A DNA stretch of 64,000 nt from Paraglaciecola polaris LMG 21857 (GCF_000315055.1 NZ_BAER01000138.1:1-64000); one strand, 5' to 3'; positions 27,399-37,235 are shown, numbered from the stretch's first letter. Translations and numbers: made by a program. The notes: a model not told the origin generated them from the letters alone.

Positions 27399-28496
27399 TT
27401 AATCGACGTATTCAACCACTTCTAGGCCGTAACCTGATAAGGCGTGATACTTTTTAGGTCGACTCAATAGGCGCATCTTTTTAACGCCTAAACTAGCCAA
27501 TATCTGACTGCCAACGCCAACTGTACGAGATGTTCCGGTCCAAGCTGCACCAAGGGGTTTTTCGCCCGCATCTTCGGCTTGAAATTGCGTGACTTGCGTT
27601 AATAAATCTTCATCTTTACCAAGTAAAACCAACACACCGCCTTCGGTAGCGATACGGGTTAATGCTTGGGGTAAATTCATGCTGCGCTCAATAGCACGCT
27701 CAGAACCTAATAAATCGCTCAAAGTGTTGTGCAAGTGAACGCGCACCAAGGTGGGCTCTTCCGGCTTAATTTCGCCTTTGCACAAAGCAAAATGCACTTG
27801 ATTATCAATAGAGTCTTTGTAGGTCACTAAATCAAACTCACCGTATTCGGTAGGCAGCTTGCACTTAGCGACCTGCTCGATAGTCGTTTCATTCAAATTA
27901 CGGTATTCAATTAAATCTGCAATGGTGCCAATTTTAAGATCATGTTTTTTAGCGAACTCTTGTAGTTCAGGGCCCCGGGCCATGGTGCCATCTTCGTTTA
28001 GAACTTCAACGATAACGGATGCTGGCTCTAGGCCCGCCAAACGTGGTAAATCAACCCCGGCTTCAGTGTGCCCGGCGCGATTCAATACGCCGCCTTCTTT
28101 CGCAATCAAGGGGAAAATATGACCTGGCTGTACAATGTCGTTGGCTGTTGCTTCTGGTGCAACGGCAGCCAAAATAGTACGCGCACGATCCGCAGCAGAA
28201 ATACCTGTGGTGACACCTTCTCGGGCTTCGATAGACACAGTAAAATTAGTCGAGAACTGTGCACCATTGTTGTCGACCATCAAAGGTAAATTCAAACGTT
28301 TACAACGCTCAGCGGTCATGGGTAAACACACCAACCCCCGTGCATGGGTAACCATAAAGTTAATGTCTTTGGCCGTTACGTGCTCGGCGGCCATAATGAT
28401 ATCGCCTTCATTTTCACGGTCTTCGTCATCCATCAAGATAACCATTTTTCCTAGACGAATGTCTTCGATAATTTCCGCTGTTGTATTCATTGGCAT
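27399..28496 (-). CDS. ribB: 3,4-dihydroxy-2-butanone 4-phosphate synthase with degenerate RibA domain (RibBX)
   Basis: Makes the four-carbon butanone precursor of riboflavin from ribulose 5-phosphate. The N-terminal RibB domain (about 1-205) is intact, with [10 protein letters not shown] and G-H-T-E-A-G-V-D-L. The C-terminal ~160 residues have the RibA fold but not its function. The zinc motif C-x-G-D-x-F-G-S-x-R-C-D-C of GTP cyclohydrolase II is absent; the matching segment is [15 protein letters not shown]. Such RibBX variants are widespread in proteobacteria, where a separate RibA does the cyclohydrolase step. Calling it bifunctional would be wrong. The second domain's role is unclear, possibly regulatory. 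No FMN riboswitch precedes it. Confidence 0.92.
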   Translation of the reverse strand: MPMNTTAEIIEDIRLGKMVILMDDEDRENEGDIIMAAEHVTAKDINFMVTHARGLVCLPMTAERCKRLNLPLMVDNNGAQFSTNFTVSIEAREGVTTGISAADRARTILAAVAPEATANDIVQPGHIFPLIAKEGGVLNRAGHTEAGVDLPRLAGLEPASVIVEVLNEDGTMARGPELQEFAKKHDLKIGTIADLIEYRNLNETTIEQVAKCKLPTEYGEFDLVTYKDSIDNQVHFALCKGEIKPEEPTLVRVHLHNTLSDLLGSERAIERSMNLPQALTRIATEGGVLVLLGKDEDLLTQVTQFQAEDAGEKPLGAAWTGTSRTVGVGSQILASLGVKKMRLLSRPKKYHALSGYGLEVVEYVD

Positions 28497-28594
28497 AATG
28501 TAATGATTCTTTATTGTTGTTTCGTGGGGTTAAGCAGTTATCTGCGTATGTAATTGTGTGCTACAAACACACCACTGGTCCGTCAGCATGTGTC

Positions 28595-29260
28595 CTAACG
28601 TAAAAAACCGTTCTCGGCTAAAAACGCCATGCTGATGTCTGATTTTTGTTGGCCCGTTTCTGCGGCTTTATCACCCTGCATCAAACGCTCTAGGTAACGC
28701 GCGACCACGTCCACTTCTAAATTGATTTTAGTACCTTTTTTATAACCACCAATAATGGTCTCTTGCAAGCTATGAGGAATAAGGGTTATTAAGAATTTGG
28801 CTCCATCAACCGCATTCACCGTTAAACTCACGCCATCGACTGTTATTGAGCCTTTTTCAGCTAGGTACCTGGCTAATTCGTCAGGCGCTTGAACCCATAT
28901 TTCGACGTAGCGCCCTACCGGATTAATTGACTGCACTTCGCCCACACCATCAACGTGTCCGCTGACGATATGTCCGCCAAAACGAGACGTAGGCAACATG
29001 GCTTTCTCTAGGTTAACTTTACTGCCCGCTTGGTAATTAGCAAAGCCGCTACGTTTGATCGTTTCGTGCGATACATCTGCACTAAAGCCGCTGGTGCTGA
29101 TATCCACTACCGTCAAACACACGCCATTATTGGCAATACTGTCACCTAGGGCGACGTCCGACATATCCAGTTTATTCACCCGTATGCTGAGGCGAATATC
29201 GTCGCCGGTTGGCGTTAAGGATTCAATGTGCCCAACATCTTCTATTATTCCGGTAAACAT
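28595..29260 (-). CDS. ribE: Riboflavin synthase alpha subunit
   Basis: Final enzyme of riboflavin synthesis; dismutates two lumazine molecules. The 221-residue protein has the two lumazine-binding repeats: the first opens M-F-T-G-I-I-E-D-V-G and contains S-I-A-N-N-G-V-C-L-T-V, the second contains G-H-I-V-S-G-H-V-D-G-V-G and S-I-T-V-D-G-V-S-L-T-V. It lies between ribD and ribBX in the same direction. Confidence 0.95.
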   Translation of the reverse strand: MFTGIIEDVGHIESLTPTGDDIRLSIRVNKLDMSDVALGDSIANNGVCLTVVDISTSGFSADVSHETIKRSGFANYQAGSKVNLEKAMLPTSRFGGHIVSGHVDGVGEVQSINPVGRYVEIWVQAPDELARYLAEKGSITVDGVSLTVNAVDGAKFLITLIPHSLQETIIGGYKKGTKINLEVDVVARYLERLMQGDKAAETGQQKSDISMAFLAENGFLR

Positions 29261-29363
29261 AATGTCTTTTCACTTATCTTAAACGTGCTAAAAGCAATCA
29301 CTGAGAATTAATCCCATCGTATACGCTACACCGCGTAGGATTGCTTAATCAATATAGTGTAAT

Positions 29364-30482
29364 TTATGTAAAGTAGGCCGTCAGTTTCAGATCAGGCCCA
29401 ACGTGACGTACATCGCTCCATTGTAATGCAAAAGCTTGCTGCATTTGGGTTAATTCGTCCACTGCAAATAAATCTCGCCCTTTATCCCCTAATAGTTTGG
29501 GCGCTTGATACAAAATCAATTCATCAATCAATTTATTCTGTAATAAAGCACCTGCAAGCTTAGCGCCCGCCTCTACCCAAACACTGTTAAAGCCACGTTG
29601 TCCAAGGTGTTGCATCACATCTTGCAAGTCAAGTTGCGCCCCTTTTGACTTGGCTTGGTACTGTTCAACGTGAGAGGGGAATTCAGCCGAATTCAACTGG
29701 CTATTGATGAGCACGATGGGTGACGATAAGCTAAATAAATGTAAATCTGGGTGCATTTGGTTACGACCATCCAATAATACTCGGCTGGGCTGTCGTAATT
29801 CATCAATGGCGATATCCTCCATAGCAAAACCTAATTCACTGTGGCGAACAGTTAAAGATGGGTTGTCAGCTAGCACAGTGCCCGAACCGGAAAGGATCGC
29901 ACAACTTCTAGCTCGATGACGCTGCACATCTTGCCGTGCAAGTGGCCCAGTTATCCACTGACTCAATCCATTGTGAAGGGCTGTTTTGCCATCCAAGCTC
30001 GAGGCCAGTTTAACGGTTACCCAGGGTTGCCCGGTCGTCATACGCTTAATAAAACCTCGGTTTAAGCGCTTGGCTTCATTTTCGAGTAAGCCACTGCTTA
30101 CCTCTACACCTGCGGCGTTTAATTTTTTCAGGCCATTGCCCGCCACTAAAGGATTAGGGTCAACCATAGCCGCCACAACCCGCTTAATACCTGCATTTAG
30201 CAGAGCTTGCGCGCAGGGGCCTGTGCGCCCATGGTGGCTGCAAGGCTCCAAGGTTACGTATGCGGTTGCGCCGTTAGCTTGCTCGCCTGCTTCAGCCAAG
30301 GCATGTATTTCAGCGTGAGCAGTACCGGCTTTTTTATGCCAGCCTTGGCCGATAATATGACCCTGGGAGTCGGTAATGACACAGCCCACGTTAGGGTTGG
30401 GAGAAGTCGTATATTGGCCTTTTTCAGCCAAACGAATGGCCAATGCCATCATTTTCGCGTCATGCGCTGTGAATTGCGTCAC
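29364..30482 (-). CDS. ribD: Bifunctional riboflavin deaminase/reductase RibD
   Basis: Carries out the second and third steps of riboflavin synthesis. The N-terminal deaminase domain has the zinc site H-A-E-I-H-A (around residue 53) and P-C-S-H-H-G-R-T-G-P-C. The C-terminal reductase domain (about 150-372) binds NADPH, with K-L-A-S-S-L-D-G-K and the late W-V-E-A-G-A-K-L motif. Length 372 residues. It follows nrdR by 49 bases, the classic nrdR-ribD pairing. Confidence 0.95.
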   Translation of the reverse strand: MTQFTAHDAKMMALAIRLAEKGQYTTSPNPNVGCVITDSQGHIIGQGWHKKAGTAHAEIHALAEAGEQANGATAYVTLEPCSHHGRTGPCAQALLNAGIKRVVAAMVDPNPLVAGNGLKKLNAAGVEVSSGLLENEAKRLNRGFIKRMTTGQPWVTVKLASSLDGKTALHNGLSQWITGPLARQDVQRHRARSCAILSGSGTVLADNPSLTVRHSELGFAMEDIAIDELRQPSRVLLDGRNQMHPDLHLFSLSSPIVLINSQLNSAEFPSHVEQYQAKSKGAQLDLQDVMQHLGQRGFNSVWVEAGAKLAGALLQNKLIDELILYQAPKLLGDKGRDLFAVDELTQMQQAFALQWSDVRHVGPDLKLTAYFT

Positions 30483-30531
30483 TGTAAAACCTTATAATTC
30501 AACTCGTACCCACAAAATTCCACTCAGCAGG

Positions 30532-30981
30532 TTAGTCACCTAAACGAGCGATCTCTTCGCCAAACTCACGGATATCTTCAAAGGAACGGTACACAGAGGC
30601 AAAGCGCACATAAGCGACTTTATCTAACTCTTTGAGCGCATCCATTATCAAGTTACCGAGAAACTCACTGGTGATCTCACGCTCACCCGTGGCACGCATG
30701 GACGATTTGAGGCGGCTAATGCATTGCTCTACTTGTTCAGTACTCACGGGGCGCTTTTCCAGGGCGCGCTGCAAACCCGCACGCAACTTGTCTTCGTTGA
30801 AGGGTTCGCGAGAACCATCACGCTTGACCACACGGGGCATGACTAACTCGGCCATTTCGAAAGTCGTGAAGCGCTCTTTACACATAGTACATTCGCGACG
30901 ACGACGCACTTGATGCCCGTCAGCGACTAAGCGAGAGTCAATCACCTTGGTTTCTTGGATAGAACAGAAGGGACAAAACAT
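30532..30981 (-). CDS. nrdR: Transcriptional repressor NrdR
   Basis: ATP/dATP-sensing repressor of ribonucleotide reductase genes. The N-terminal zinc ribbon has C-P-F-C and C-T-M-C pairs (residues 3-6 and about 31-34). The ATP-cone domain follows from about residue 49 with [11 protein letters not shown]. Length 149 residues, as usual. In many proteobacteria nrdR lies next to glyA; here an 8.5-kb accessory block separates them. Confidence 0.97.
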   Translation of the reverse strand: MFCPFCSIQETKVIDSRLVADGHQVRRRRECTMCKERFTTFEMAELVMPRVVKRDGSREPFNEDKLRAGLQRALEKRPVSTEQVEQCISRLKSSMRATGEREITSEFLGNLIMDALKELDKVAYVRFASVYRSFEDIREFGEEIARLGD

Positions 30982-31108
30982 AGTGTTCTCTTGTACTGTG
31001 GAAATGTCAGTAAATTAGCAAAAAAACGCTTAGGTTGATAGATGTAGGGTTCAGTAAAAGTGAGACGATCGTAAACTTATGACATAAAGTTAAAATACCG
31101 CGTCATTA

Positions 31109-31849
31109 TTAAATAACCCGCATTCCAACTTGATTACTCACGATACAATTGGCCCCCATTTTTTTCAAAATTTTACAGCTTTCCTTAGCTTGCTGCTGCG
31201 TATCATAAAAACCTGCTTTGATGCGATAAAAAGTCACACCGGATAAATCAACCTCTTGATAGATAGCGTGTAAATCATCGAGTTCTGGCGCGTAAGATGA
31301 TTGTAGTGTACGCCAAGATTCAGCTAATTTATTTTTATCCGTCACGGCTGTAAGCTGCAATGTGTATTGGCCATTTCTCGATACGTTTTCTATTATCTTC
31401 TCATTTAGCGGCGAAGTATGCTTATTAGCCGTCTCACTAACGTTAACATTTGCACGCGGTGTGTTTTGTACGGTGTTTAATGTTAGCTGCTCAACCGCCA
31501 CGTCCTTAGCTTTAAGTTTGCTCTGGCTTTTCTTAACAGGTGGTCTATTCGATTCAGATGCAACTAAAGCTGCACTTTGCGTCTCTTGAATTTCTGCCGC
31601 TTCAGCAATTTGCGTTAGTTGTGAAATAAGGGCTTTTAACTCTGGTTCGAGTGCGGCAAGTCGCTGCAAGCTTGGTTTCATCTGTTCAAACTCCGCCATT
31701 TTTGCGTGAAACTCTTCTGCGCTTAGTCCATTTGGTACCTCTGCGACATTAGAGTTCGTAGTCGTCGCGCACCCACCTAGCAATAATATGCTAACCGTGC
31801 CTAACAATAGGCTTTTCATATTTAAACAAGCTAACTTAATTATTTTCAT
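31109..31849 (-). CDS. SPOR-domain lipoprotein
   Basis: Predicted lipoprotein of 246 residues. The signal peptide ends L-L-G-G-C (Cys27). Next comes a helical segment (about 45-90) containing E-F-E-Q-M-K-P-S-L-Q-R-L-x3-E-x2-L-x2-L-I-x2-L, then a low-complexity linker. The C-terminal ~85 residues resemble a SPOR peptidoglycan-binding domain (strand Y-T-L-Q-L, later Y-R-I-K-A-G-F-Y) with a C-x9-C pair. The helical segment is closely matched in the FlgO protein at 37236-38303. It is the last gene of the chaperone-usher block, 22 bases after the usher. ATG 31819 is an alternative start, but the longer form has AGAGA upstream. Role inferred: peptidoglycan anchoring or positioning of the pilus machinery. 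Confidence 0.75.
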   Translation of the reverse strand: MKIIKLACLNMKSLLLGTVSILLLGGCATTTNSNVAEVPNGLSAEEFHAKMAEFEQMKPSLQRLAALEPELKALISQLTQIAEAAEIQETQSAALVASESNRPPVKKSQSKLKAKDVAVEQLTLNTVQNTPRANVNVSETANKHTSPLNEKIIENVSRNGQYTLQLTAVTDKNKLAESWRTLQSSYAPELDDLHAIYQEVDLSGVTFYRIKAGFYDTQQQAKESCKILKKMGANCIVSNQVGMRVI

Positions 31850-31870
31850 TTTCTATGTCTCTTCAAAGTC

Positions 31871-34800
31871 TTAAATATCAAAGGTAAAAGGCGCAACATT
31901 GCATGATATATTTTTGGCAGAAAAACGAGCACACACCGCATTGGCGTGGGCTTGTTTAGGATAAAAGGCAACGTTTAGTGTGTATTTTTTATCACCGTCA
32001 GCTTTGTAATAAAAAGGCTTAGGGTCAACAACATACACACCTTTTTTGATCAGTATCTGCCAAAATGCTTTCAGTATTTTGAGTGAATTAAACTCACCAA
32101 TAGACACCACATAACCCTCAGCGGCCTCTCGTTCTTGCAGGGTGAAATCGGCACCATTCACAATTTCACCCGCGCTGGCCAAACTGACTTCGACGGCTTT
32201 ACCCGCTCGTAAATTCTTTTTATCTAAATAGCTGCCTTCAATACGCATTTTATATTTATCGGGCAATAAGTCGGTGAATAAATAGTACCCATCGAATTGA
32301 GTCACGGTACTATTGACTTCATTGCCCTTACTATCGTACAAACGAATGGGTGCATAGGTTGCGACTTCTTCACCACCACTGGCATTGCTAACGTAAACAA
32401 CGCCTTCTAACTCGCCAGATTGCACCACAGGAAAGTCGAGCACATCGAGATGTCCGGCTCTGGGGGTAACGGATACGCCTGGAATGGCATTAATTAGGAA
32501 TGGATCCTCTAGGCTTCGCCTATCTAACACGATATCGGTTCGCACGTTGTTAGTCATGCTGCTGAGCATGGCGACACCTGTTTCATCAGTGGTGCCATGT
32601 CGATAATTTTGCAGTGCCTTTATTTTCGCGTTCTTGATTAACGGCTCGTCGGTATCAAACTGACCGTTTAAGTTTAAATCTTCAAATACCCTCACCGCCA
32701 TCGCTCCGCTATTAGCCATCGACCGACGATTCATAAAGAATTGCTCGCCGAGCGGGTCGTAACCAAAACTAAAGCGCATGTTCAAACCGATCGACCAATC
32801 GCCGTCTTTGTCATATTCAGTGTCGGCAGTGAAATAAAACAAGTCGTGCTGCCAATTCAAGCCTAGTTTTGCGCGGTAATCATCAAGCTGCGGGTAGTAA
32901 ATAATTTCAAGCTGGCTCTGCAACTCAGTGGTCAATGGCATGTATAGTTCAGTGCTGACTTGCTCTAATTGTGATTCTGGTTTAATTGAATAAATTGCAT
33001 TTAAGCGCGTGAAAACCCGGCCAAAACTCTTTTGTAAACGAAGCGTCCCGCTAAATAGCTCTTCGGAAAATTCATCATCGGTTTTAAGCCAGTTCAATTC
33101 ATGAGATACAAAGAGCAAGCGACTATTAATCGACAACTGATTAGAGAATAAATCACTGCTTAAACCATCTTCAATCGTGGTGTGCCGCCATTCATTTTGA
33201 TAATTCACCCCAAAACCACTCGCTTTGTACAACTCACCTGACATATTCAGCGCGAACTGTTGATATAACTGGGTATCATCTGAGCTAGTTTGCTCATTCT
33301 CTTGTTGATCACCAACAAACGAAACGCTACGTTCGTCCATGTAATAATCGGCATTTAACGCTGTATCGCCGATGCGAGTTCGAGCGCCAAATTCTGCTCG
33401 GGTTTGTTGATCTTGATTAATTTGCACTATGCCGTCAAGCAACACACGATCAAACAGCGCCAGATTTGAGCCTAAAGAAAAATACTGCTGATCATCACCT
33501 TCATCTGCCAATAGCGAAGAAACACCCGCGCTCAATGAAAACCAATCGGTAATTCCTCGGTTATATACCCCAGACAACAACACTCCTGGATCTTGCGCTG
33601 TGCTGACAGTAGAAATACCAAATAAAGATTCTCCGACATCAGCGACTGAAAAACGATATTGCCCCTCGCCTTGTTCTACCGAGTTAGTGGTAATGAAATA
33701 TTGCTCAGTTTTGCTTTCAATTTGCCCTTGGGGACCGTACATGATGAGTTCGAATTGGTTATCACCGAATACTAAGTCTATGTCGTTAAACTCGTAACGG
33801 CCACTTTGCAGGCTCATTTGCTGGTCGATTAATATCCCGTTGCGGTATAGCTCAATATCCCAGCCCAACTGAATATCACCGGTAAGGTTAATCGTTTTGT
33901 TATCATTAATTTGTGCGAGCTTACGATTGGTCACACTGAAGCCACGACTTTGAGAGGCGGTATTGCCGATACCCACGTTTACAGGGGTGATATCGCCAAA
34001 CTGGATCTGCGTGGCTTTAAGCGGCCCAAGTAAATCGCTATTAAGGGATTGTTTAGATAACGTCAGACGTACATCACTCAATTCATCTCTATCGTTACCT
34101 GCGACAAAAAATTGACTGTTTAAGTAGGCGAAATCATGACTACCTAAAACAGAGTAGCGCGCGCTGTCACGATCAGGGTCGATTGTGCTAGCTAGCTGCA
34201 CATCTATCAAGGGAGCTGTTATCGCTTGGTAATTTGACTCCAGCATAGGCAAAACGGCTTCACCTCGACTTGAGCCTTGGCTGACTCTACGGTTTTGACG
34301 CGCTAAACGTTGCTCAATGGGTAACGAGGTATCAGAGTGGGTGTACAGCTCTAAGTTGGCAAAATCAAACTCAAAGTCTAATCCCATCCACTCGCTTATT
34401 GCACCCGCCTCAACGTAGATATCACCGTCTTCAGTTAAGGTATAATCTTGACTTTCAAGCTTATAGTTTTGCCCATCTACCGTGACCAAAATAGGTTCAT
34501 CTTGAACTGAAGGTAATCGTAAATCAAAGGCGTGGTCTTCACTAATAAACCAACCTGAAGCACCGCCGTTATTTTTTGCACTCTCTTTTGGCTCTACAAA
34601 TTGAATGGCAAAATCGAGAGTTTCGAATAACGTCATCAGACTGATGCGCGCTTGCTTGGTGCTTTTAATGGCGTACACGTCCGCCAAATAAAGCTTACCG
34701 ATATTTAACGACAAAAAGAGTTCTTCGCCTGGGGCAAAGCGAGAAGACACAGCGCTTTTGTCGACAGTATTGCGAGCAGAGGTAACTATTGGCTGTTGAT

Positions 34801-34954
34801 ATTTTTGATTCACGTCTTTGAGCAAAGCAATCAGCTCTTTATTCGACAAAGCCGAAGATAAATTAGCCTTAGTATTTGCAAAGGTTGTTTGGCTCAATAG
34901 CGTAATGATTACAAATATATATAAAACGCTGACAGCAGGGAAAATACGTGACAT
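31871..34954 (-). CDS. Usher-like outer membrane protein with C-terminal SPOR-like domain
   Basis: Protein of 1027 residues with a signal peptide (about 1-26). The N-terminal ~200 residues are a periplasmic domain. Residues about 235-730 show alternating strands of a large beta-barrel, with the usher-like stretch L-Y-R-N-G-x-L-I-D-Q around 380 before G-R-Y-E-F-N-D-I. Near 755-775 is a calcium-binding style D-L-N-L-N-G-Q-F-D-T-D-E-P loop typical of SdrD/carboxypeptidase-regulatory domains, and a second such domain lies near 850-935. The last ~80 residues resemble a SPOR domain with the same C-x9-C spacing as the next gene's product. It presumably secretes the DUF4402 subunits. Ushers normally end in small plug-like periplasmic domains, so this tail is unusual. 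Confidence 0.75.
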   Translation of the reverse strand: MSRIFPAVSVLYIFVIITLLSQTTFANTKANLSSALSNKELIALLKDVNQKYQQPIVTSARNTVDKSAVSSRFAPGEELFLSLNIGKLYLADVYAIKSTKQARISLMTLFETLDFAIQFVEPKESAKNNGGASGWFISEDHAFDLRLPSVQDEPILVTVDGQNYKLESQDYTLTEDGDIYVEAGAISEWMGLDFEFDFANLELYTHSDTSLPIEQRLARQNRRVSQGSSRGEAVLPMLESNYQAITAPLIDVQLASTIDPDRDSARYSVLGSHDFAYLNSQFFVAGNDRDELSDVRLTLSKQSLNSDLLGPLKATQIQFGDITPVNVGIGNTASQSRGFSVTNRKLAQINDNKTINLTGDIQLGWDIELYRNGILIDQQMSLQSGRYEFNDIDLVFGDNQFELIMYGPQGQIESKTEQYFITTNSVEQGEGQYRFSVADVGESLFGISTVSTAQDPGVLLSGVYNRGITDWFSLSAGVSSLLADEGDDQQYFSLGSNLALFDRVLLDGIVQINQDQQTRAEFGARTRIGDTALNADYYMDERSVSFVGDQQENEQTSSDDTQLYQQFALNMSGELYKASGFGVNYQNEWRHTTIEDGLSSDLFSNQLSINSRLLFVSHELNWLKTDDEFSEELFSGTLRLQKSFGRVFTRLNAIYSIKPESQLEQVSTELYMPLTTELQSQLEIIYYPQLDDYRAKLGLNWQHDLFYFTADTEYDKDGDWSIGLNMRFSFGYDPLGEQFFMNRRSMANSGAMAVRVFEDLNLNGQFDTDEPLIKNAKIKALQNYRHGTTDETGVAMLSSMTNNVRTDIVLDRRSLEDPFLINAIPGVSVTPRAGHLDVLDFPVVQSGELEGVVYVSNASGGEEVATYAPIRLYDSKGNEVNSTVTQFDGYYLFTDLLPDKYKMRIEGSYLDKKNLRAGKAVEVSLASAGEIVNGADFTLQEREAAEGYVVSIGEFNSLKILKAFWQILIKKGVYVVDPKPFYYKADGDKKYTLNVAFYPKQAHANAVCARFSAKNISCNVAPFTFDI

Positions 34955-35045
34955 AAAGATCCATTTCTAATTGACAGCAAATAGATAGCAAACAACGCGC
35001 CAAGTTATTCGTCGGATAATTGACATCACTCCACCTAGGAAAGCG

Positions 35046-35873
35046 CTACCTAATACTAGGTGTTATTTTAAAAGACTTAGTTGTGAGCACTCGTCCCTTA
35101 TATCTTCCTTGCCCCTCATACACAATTGATAACACGCCACGAGTTGGCTCAAATGGAGCACCGACCCAAATTAAATTAGCAACTGCTTTTTCTAGCTCAG
35201 TATAAACACTGTAGCCACTTAGCCGTGCCACTACTATTGGCTCATCAGCGCTCCCATGAGGTAACCAATAGGCTGTAATATCGCCATAAGAAGAGTAGCT
35301 CCCACTCCTATTAAAGTTGACCGAAATAGTACCTTTTGCACTCTGGGGATCGAACATGAATTTTACCGATTCAGCATTTATTTCAAGGTCGTTTTCTCCC
35401 TGACGAACAACTACTGGCAGTGAATAACTCATGCGCAGTTTTAAGTCTATTGCGAAGCCCGTTTGCTTTGAAATTTTTTCTTCTTGGGAAGGCAATGACC
35501 GTAATGTTAAATGTGAGCGATATTCGCCAGCAGCTAAACCTTTAGGTTTTCTTAAGGCTAGCTTCACAACCTGTCGCTCATTAGGCTGCAAAGTGACTTG
35601 CCGCGGACTATAACGCAGCATATTGCTTGCCACTGGAAAACCACTCTCGTCTTGTACTGCTTCGTAACCACCGTGCGAAAGCGCTCGCTTTTGCTGCCAC
35701 TCCATACGATAAGTTTGAACACTATTACTCGTGTTGACTAATACAATTTCCTTTGAGCGTTCTCTTAAATCGAATGAGACATAGGTTGGCGATACAAGTA
35801 AATTTGCATTAACAACAGTAGAGGTAATAAACAATAAAAACGTTAACACATGAGCAAAGAACCTGATTTTCAT
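35046..35873 (-). CDS. PapD-like periplasmic pilus chaperone
   Basis: Chaperone of 275 residues that should bind pilin subunits in the periplasm by donor-strand complementation and deliver them to the usher. After the signal peptide (about 1-23, ending V-N-A-N) comes the first Ig domain with L-L-V-S-P-T-Y-V-S-F, V-Q-T-Y-R-M-E-W and R-Y-S-P-R-Q-V-T-L-Q-P-N-E-R-Q-V-V-K-L, the conserved G1-strand/Arg region. The second Ig domain follows from about residue 150. The start has AAGGAAGG just upstream. It lies between the subunit genes and the usher, in the usual order. The sequence looks closer to archaic or alternate chaperones than to FimC/PapD, a tentative judgement. Confidence 0.85.
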   Translation of the reverse strand: MKIRFFAHVLTFLLFITSTVVNANLLVSPTYVSFDLRERSKEIVLVNTSNSVQTYRMEWQQKRALSHGGYEAVQDESGFPVASNMLRYSPRQVTLQPNERQVVKLALRKPKGLAAGEYRSHLTLRSLPSQEEKISKQTGFAIDLKLRMSYSLPVVVRQGENDLEINAESVKFMFDPQSAKGTISVNFNRSGSYSSYGDITAYWLPHGSADEPIVVARLSGYSVYTELEKAVANLIWVGAPFEPTRGVLSIVYEGQGRYKGRVLTTKSFKITPSIR

Positions 35874-35902
35874 TAACCTTCCTTAATAAAGATAAATTGA
35901 GT

Positions 35903-36403
35903 TTAATAATTGATAGTGAAGCGAATATCGAAAATGAAATCGGTATCTAAATAGCTTTGGCCTGTACCAGAAGACTCTATAGTTCCCCCTAAGGTTAAAC
36001 TTGCCTCACCAGCACTATCGGTTGTAATCGAGGCTGGTATATCTAAATCTATCAAAATAAATTCAGCTGAAATGCCTGATTGTACCTGACCTGTTACCGG
36101 CGTAATTGCGCTAAGATATAAAGTTGTATAAGGAGGGTAATTGAAAAATCTAACTGAAGCAGGTTCACCAGTAGTTATTATTCGAAGAGAGTTAGATGAA
36201 AACGCCTGACCATGCCGAGTTACCGTTAGGGTACTAACATCCGCATTATTGACAATGGAAAATTTACCAAAATCGAGATTTTCTTCGAATATTATTTCAG
36301 ACAAGGCACATCGCTGGAATAAGATCAGCAACGTGCCAAGTTTTAAAGCTGTACGAATAGTATTTAAAAAAAACTGACTGCAACAAACGCTTAGATTATC
36401 CAT
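35903..36403 (-). CDS. DUF4402-like minor pilin subunit
   Basis: Secreted protein of about 166 residues with a long signal sequence (hydrophobic L-G-T-L-L-I-L-F, cleavage probably after A-L-S). The body has the DUF4402 pattern: L-D-F-G-K-F near the start of the mature part, a middle region of short strands with G-E-A-S-L-T-L-G-G, and a terminal D-I-R-F-T-I-N-Y beta-strand. It follows the larger DUF4402 gene after about 20 bases, so it may be a tip or adaptor subunit. TTG 36412 is in frame and has GAG upstream; ATG 36403 is chosen but the start is uncertain. Confidence 0.7.
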   Translation of the reverse strand: MDNLSVCCSQFFLNTIRTALKLGTLLILFQRCALSEIIFEENLDFGKFSIVNNADVSTLTVTRHGQAFSSNSLRIITTGEPASVRFFNYPPYTTLYLSAITPVTGQVQSGISAEFILIDLDIPASITTDSAGEASLTLGGTIESSGTGQSYLDTDFIFDIRFTINY

Positions 36404-36424
36404 AACAGTCAATTCAAACTCAGT

Positions 36425-37024
36425 TTAATACGCAACGACTATGTCGTAATTACCACTGTAAATCGCGTCAATGTATGCGGTAGTACTAGCTGTATCATCG
36501 GTATTTAATGTGGCACCAACGGCAAACGTAACTTCACCAGCCGCATCAGTTTGCAAGTTCGCTGCAGCATAGACAGTATTAGCATTTGGTCCGGTTAATA
36601 TATAACCAGTCCAGGTATCTGCTATTAGTTTAGGCGCAGAAGGAGGAGCCGATGCTCCAGTCAAGTTAACATCAGTAGTAGGTACCGTTAGTGTTAGACT
36701 AGTAAAAGGGGCAACACCGGATACAGCGTATTCACCAGGAGTACCCGGCACCAAAATCTGCATAACAGCAGCCGCGCCACCAGAAGCTGGTGTAGACGGG
36801 TCAATTGTTGGGTTAGCAGGAATAATCATAGTTGCTTGCACTGTCCCAGCAGGGTCAGCCGTGGCCCTTACAGTGCCAAATGAAATGGCAGCTGTTTCGT
36901 CTAGCGTAAACGCATTTTGAACAGTTGCCGTTGCTACAGAAGACGCAGTTTCTTGAGCCTGAGCCGCACTAACCAATAAAAGTGATGCTGCTAATCCAGT
37001 GGCTATTTTGTTAATTTTTGTCAT
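36425..37024 (-). CDS. DUF4402 major pilin-like subunit
   Basis: Secreted protein of 199 residues with a clean signal peptide (about 1-23, V-S-A-A-Q-A-Q). The mature part is the DUF4402 domain: T-A-T-V-Q-N-A-F-T-L-D-E-T-A-A-I-S-F-G-T-V-R-A at its start, G-E-V-T-F-A-V-G near the end, and the closing Y-S-G-N-Y-D-I-V-V-A-Y strand. It is poor in charged residues and rich in Ala, Thr, Pro and Val, as expected of a polymerising subunit. It is the first gene after the FlgO genes, has a good GGGAA upstream and a 200-base A/T-rich leader region, so it probably has its own promoter. Function as structural pilin is inferred. Confidence 0.83.
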   Translation of the reverse strand: MTKINKIATGLAASLLLVSAAQAQETASSVATATVQNAFTLDETAAISFGTVRATADPAGTVQATMIIPANPTIDPSTPASGGAAAVMQILVPGTPGEYAVSGVAPFTSLTLTVPTTDVNLTGASAPPSAPKLIADTWTGYILTGPNANTVYAAANLQTDAAGEVTFAVGATLNTDDTASTTAYIDAIYSGNYDIVVAY

Positions 37025-37235
37025 TGTGGTTCCCTAATTTTTTATAAACATAAAGTCATATCGCCAAAATAAACACAGTTGTTTACTGAGGGCTAATTCT
37101 TTTATCGGTGTATTGCGTATTTTATTGAGCTATTTATGCAACTTTTTGTTAAAAAATGCGAAAAAAGTTAATTTTAGGGAAATTAAATTGCTTGTAAATT
37201 AATCAATTAAACGAAAACATGTCAGTAACGAGTGA

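Noticed and set aside
28497-28594. Possible FMN riboswitch before ribBX
   Set aside because: The gap is under 100 bases and lacks the conserved RFN-element helices; none was seen before ribE, ribD or ribH either.
37140-37168. AACTTTTT / AAAAAGTT repeat in the leader of the major pilin gene
   Set aside because: Purely A/T stem in an A/T-rich spacer; expected by chance and not stable enough to call a structure.
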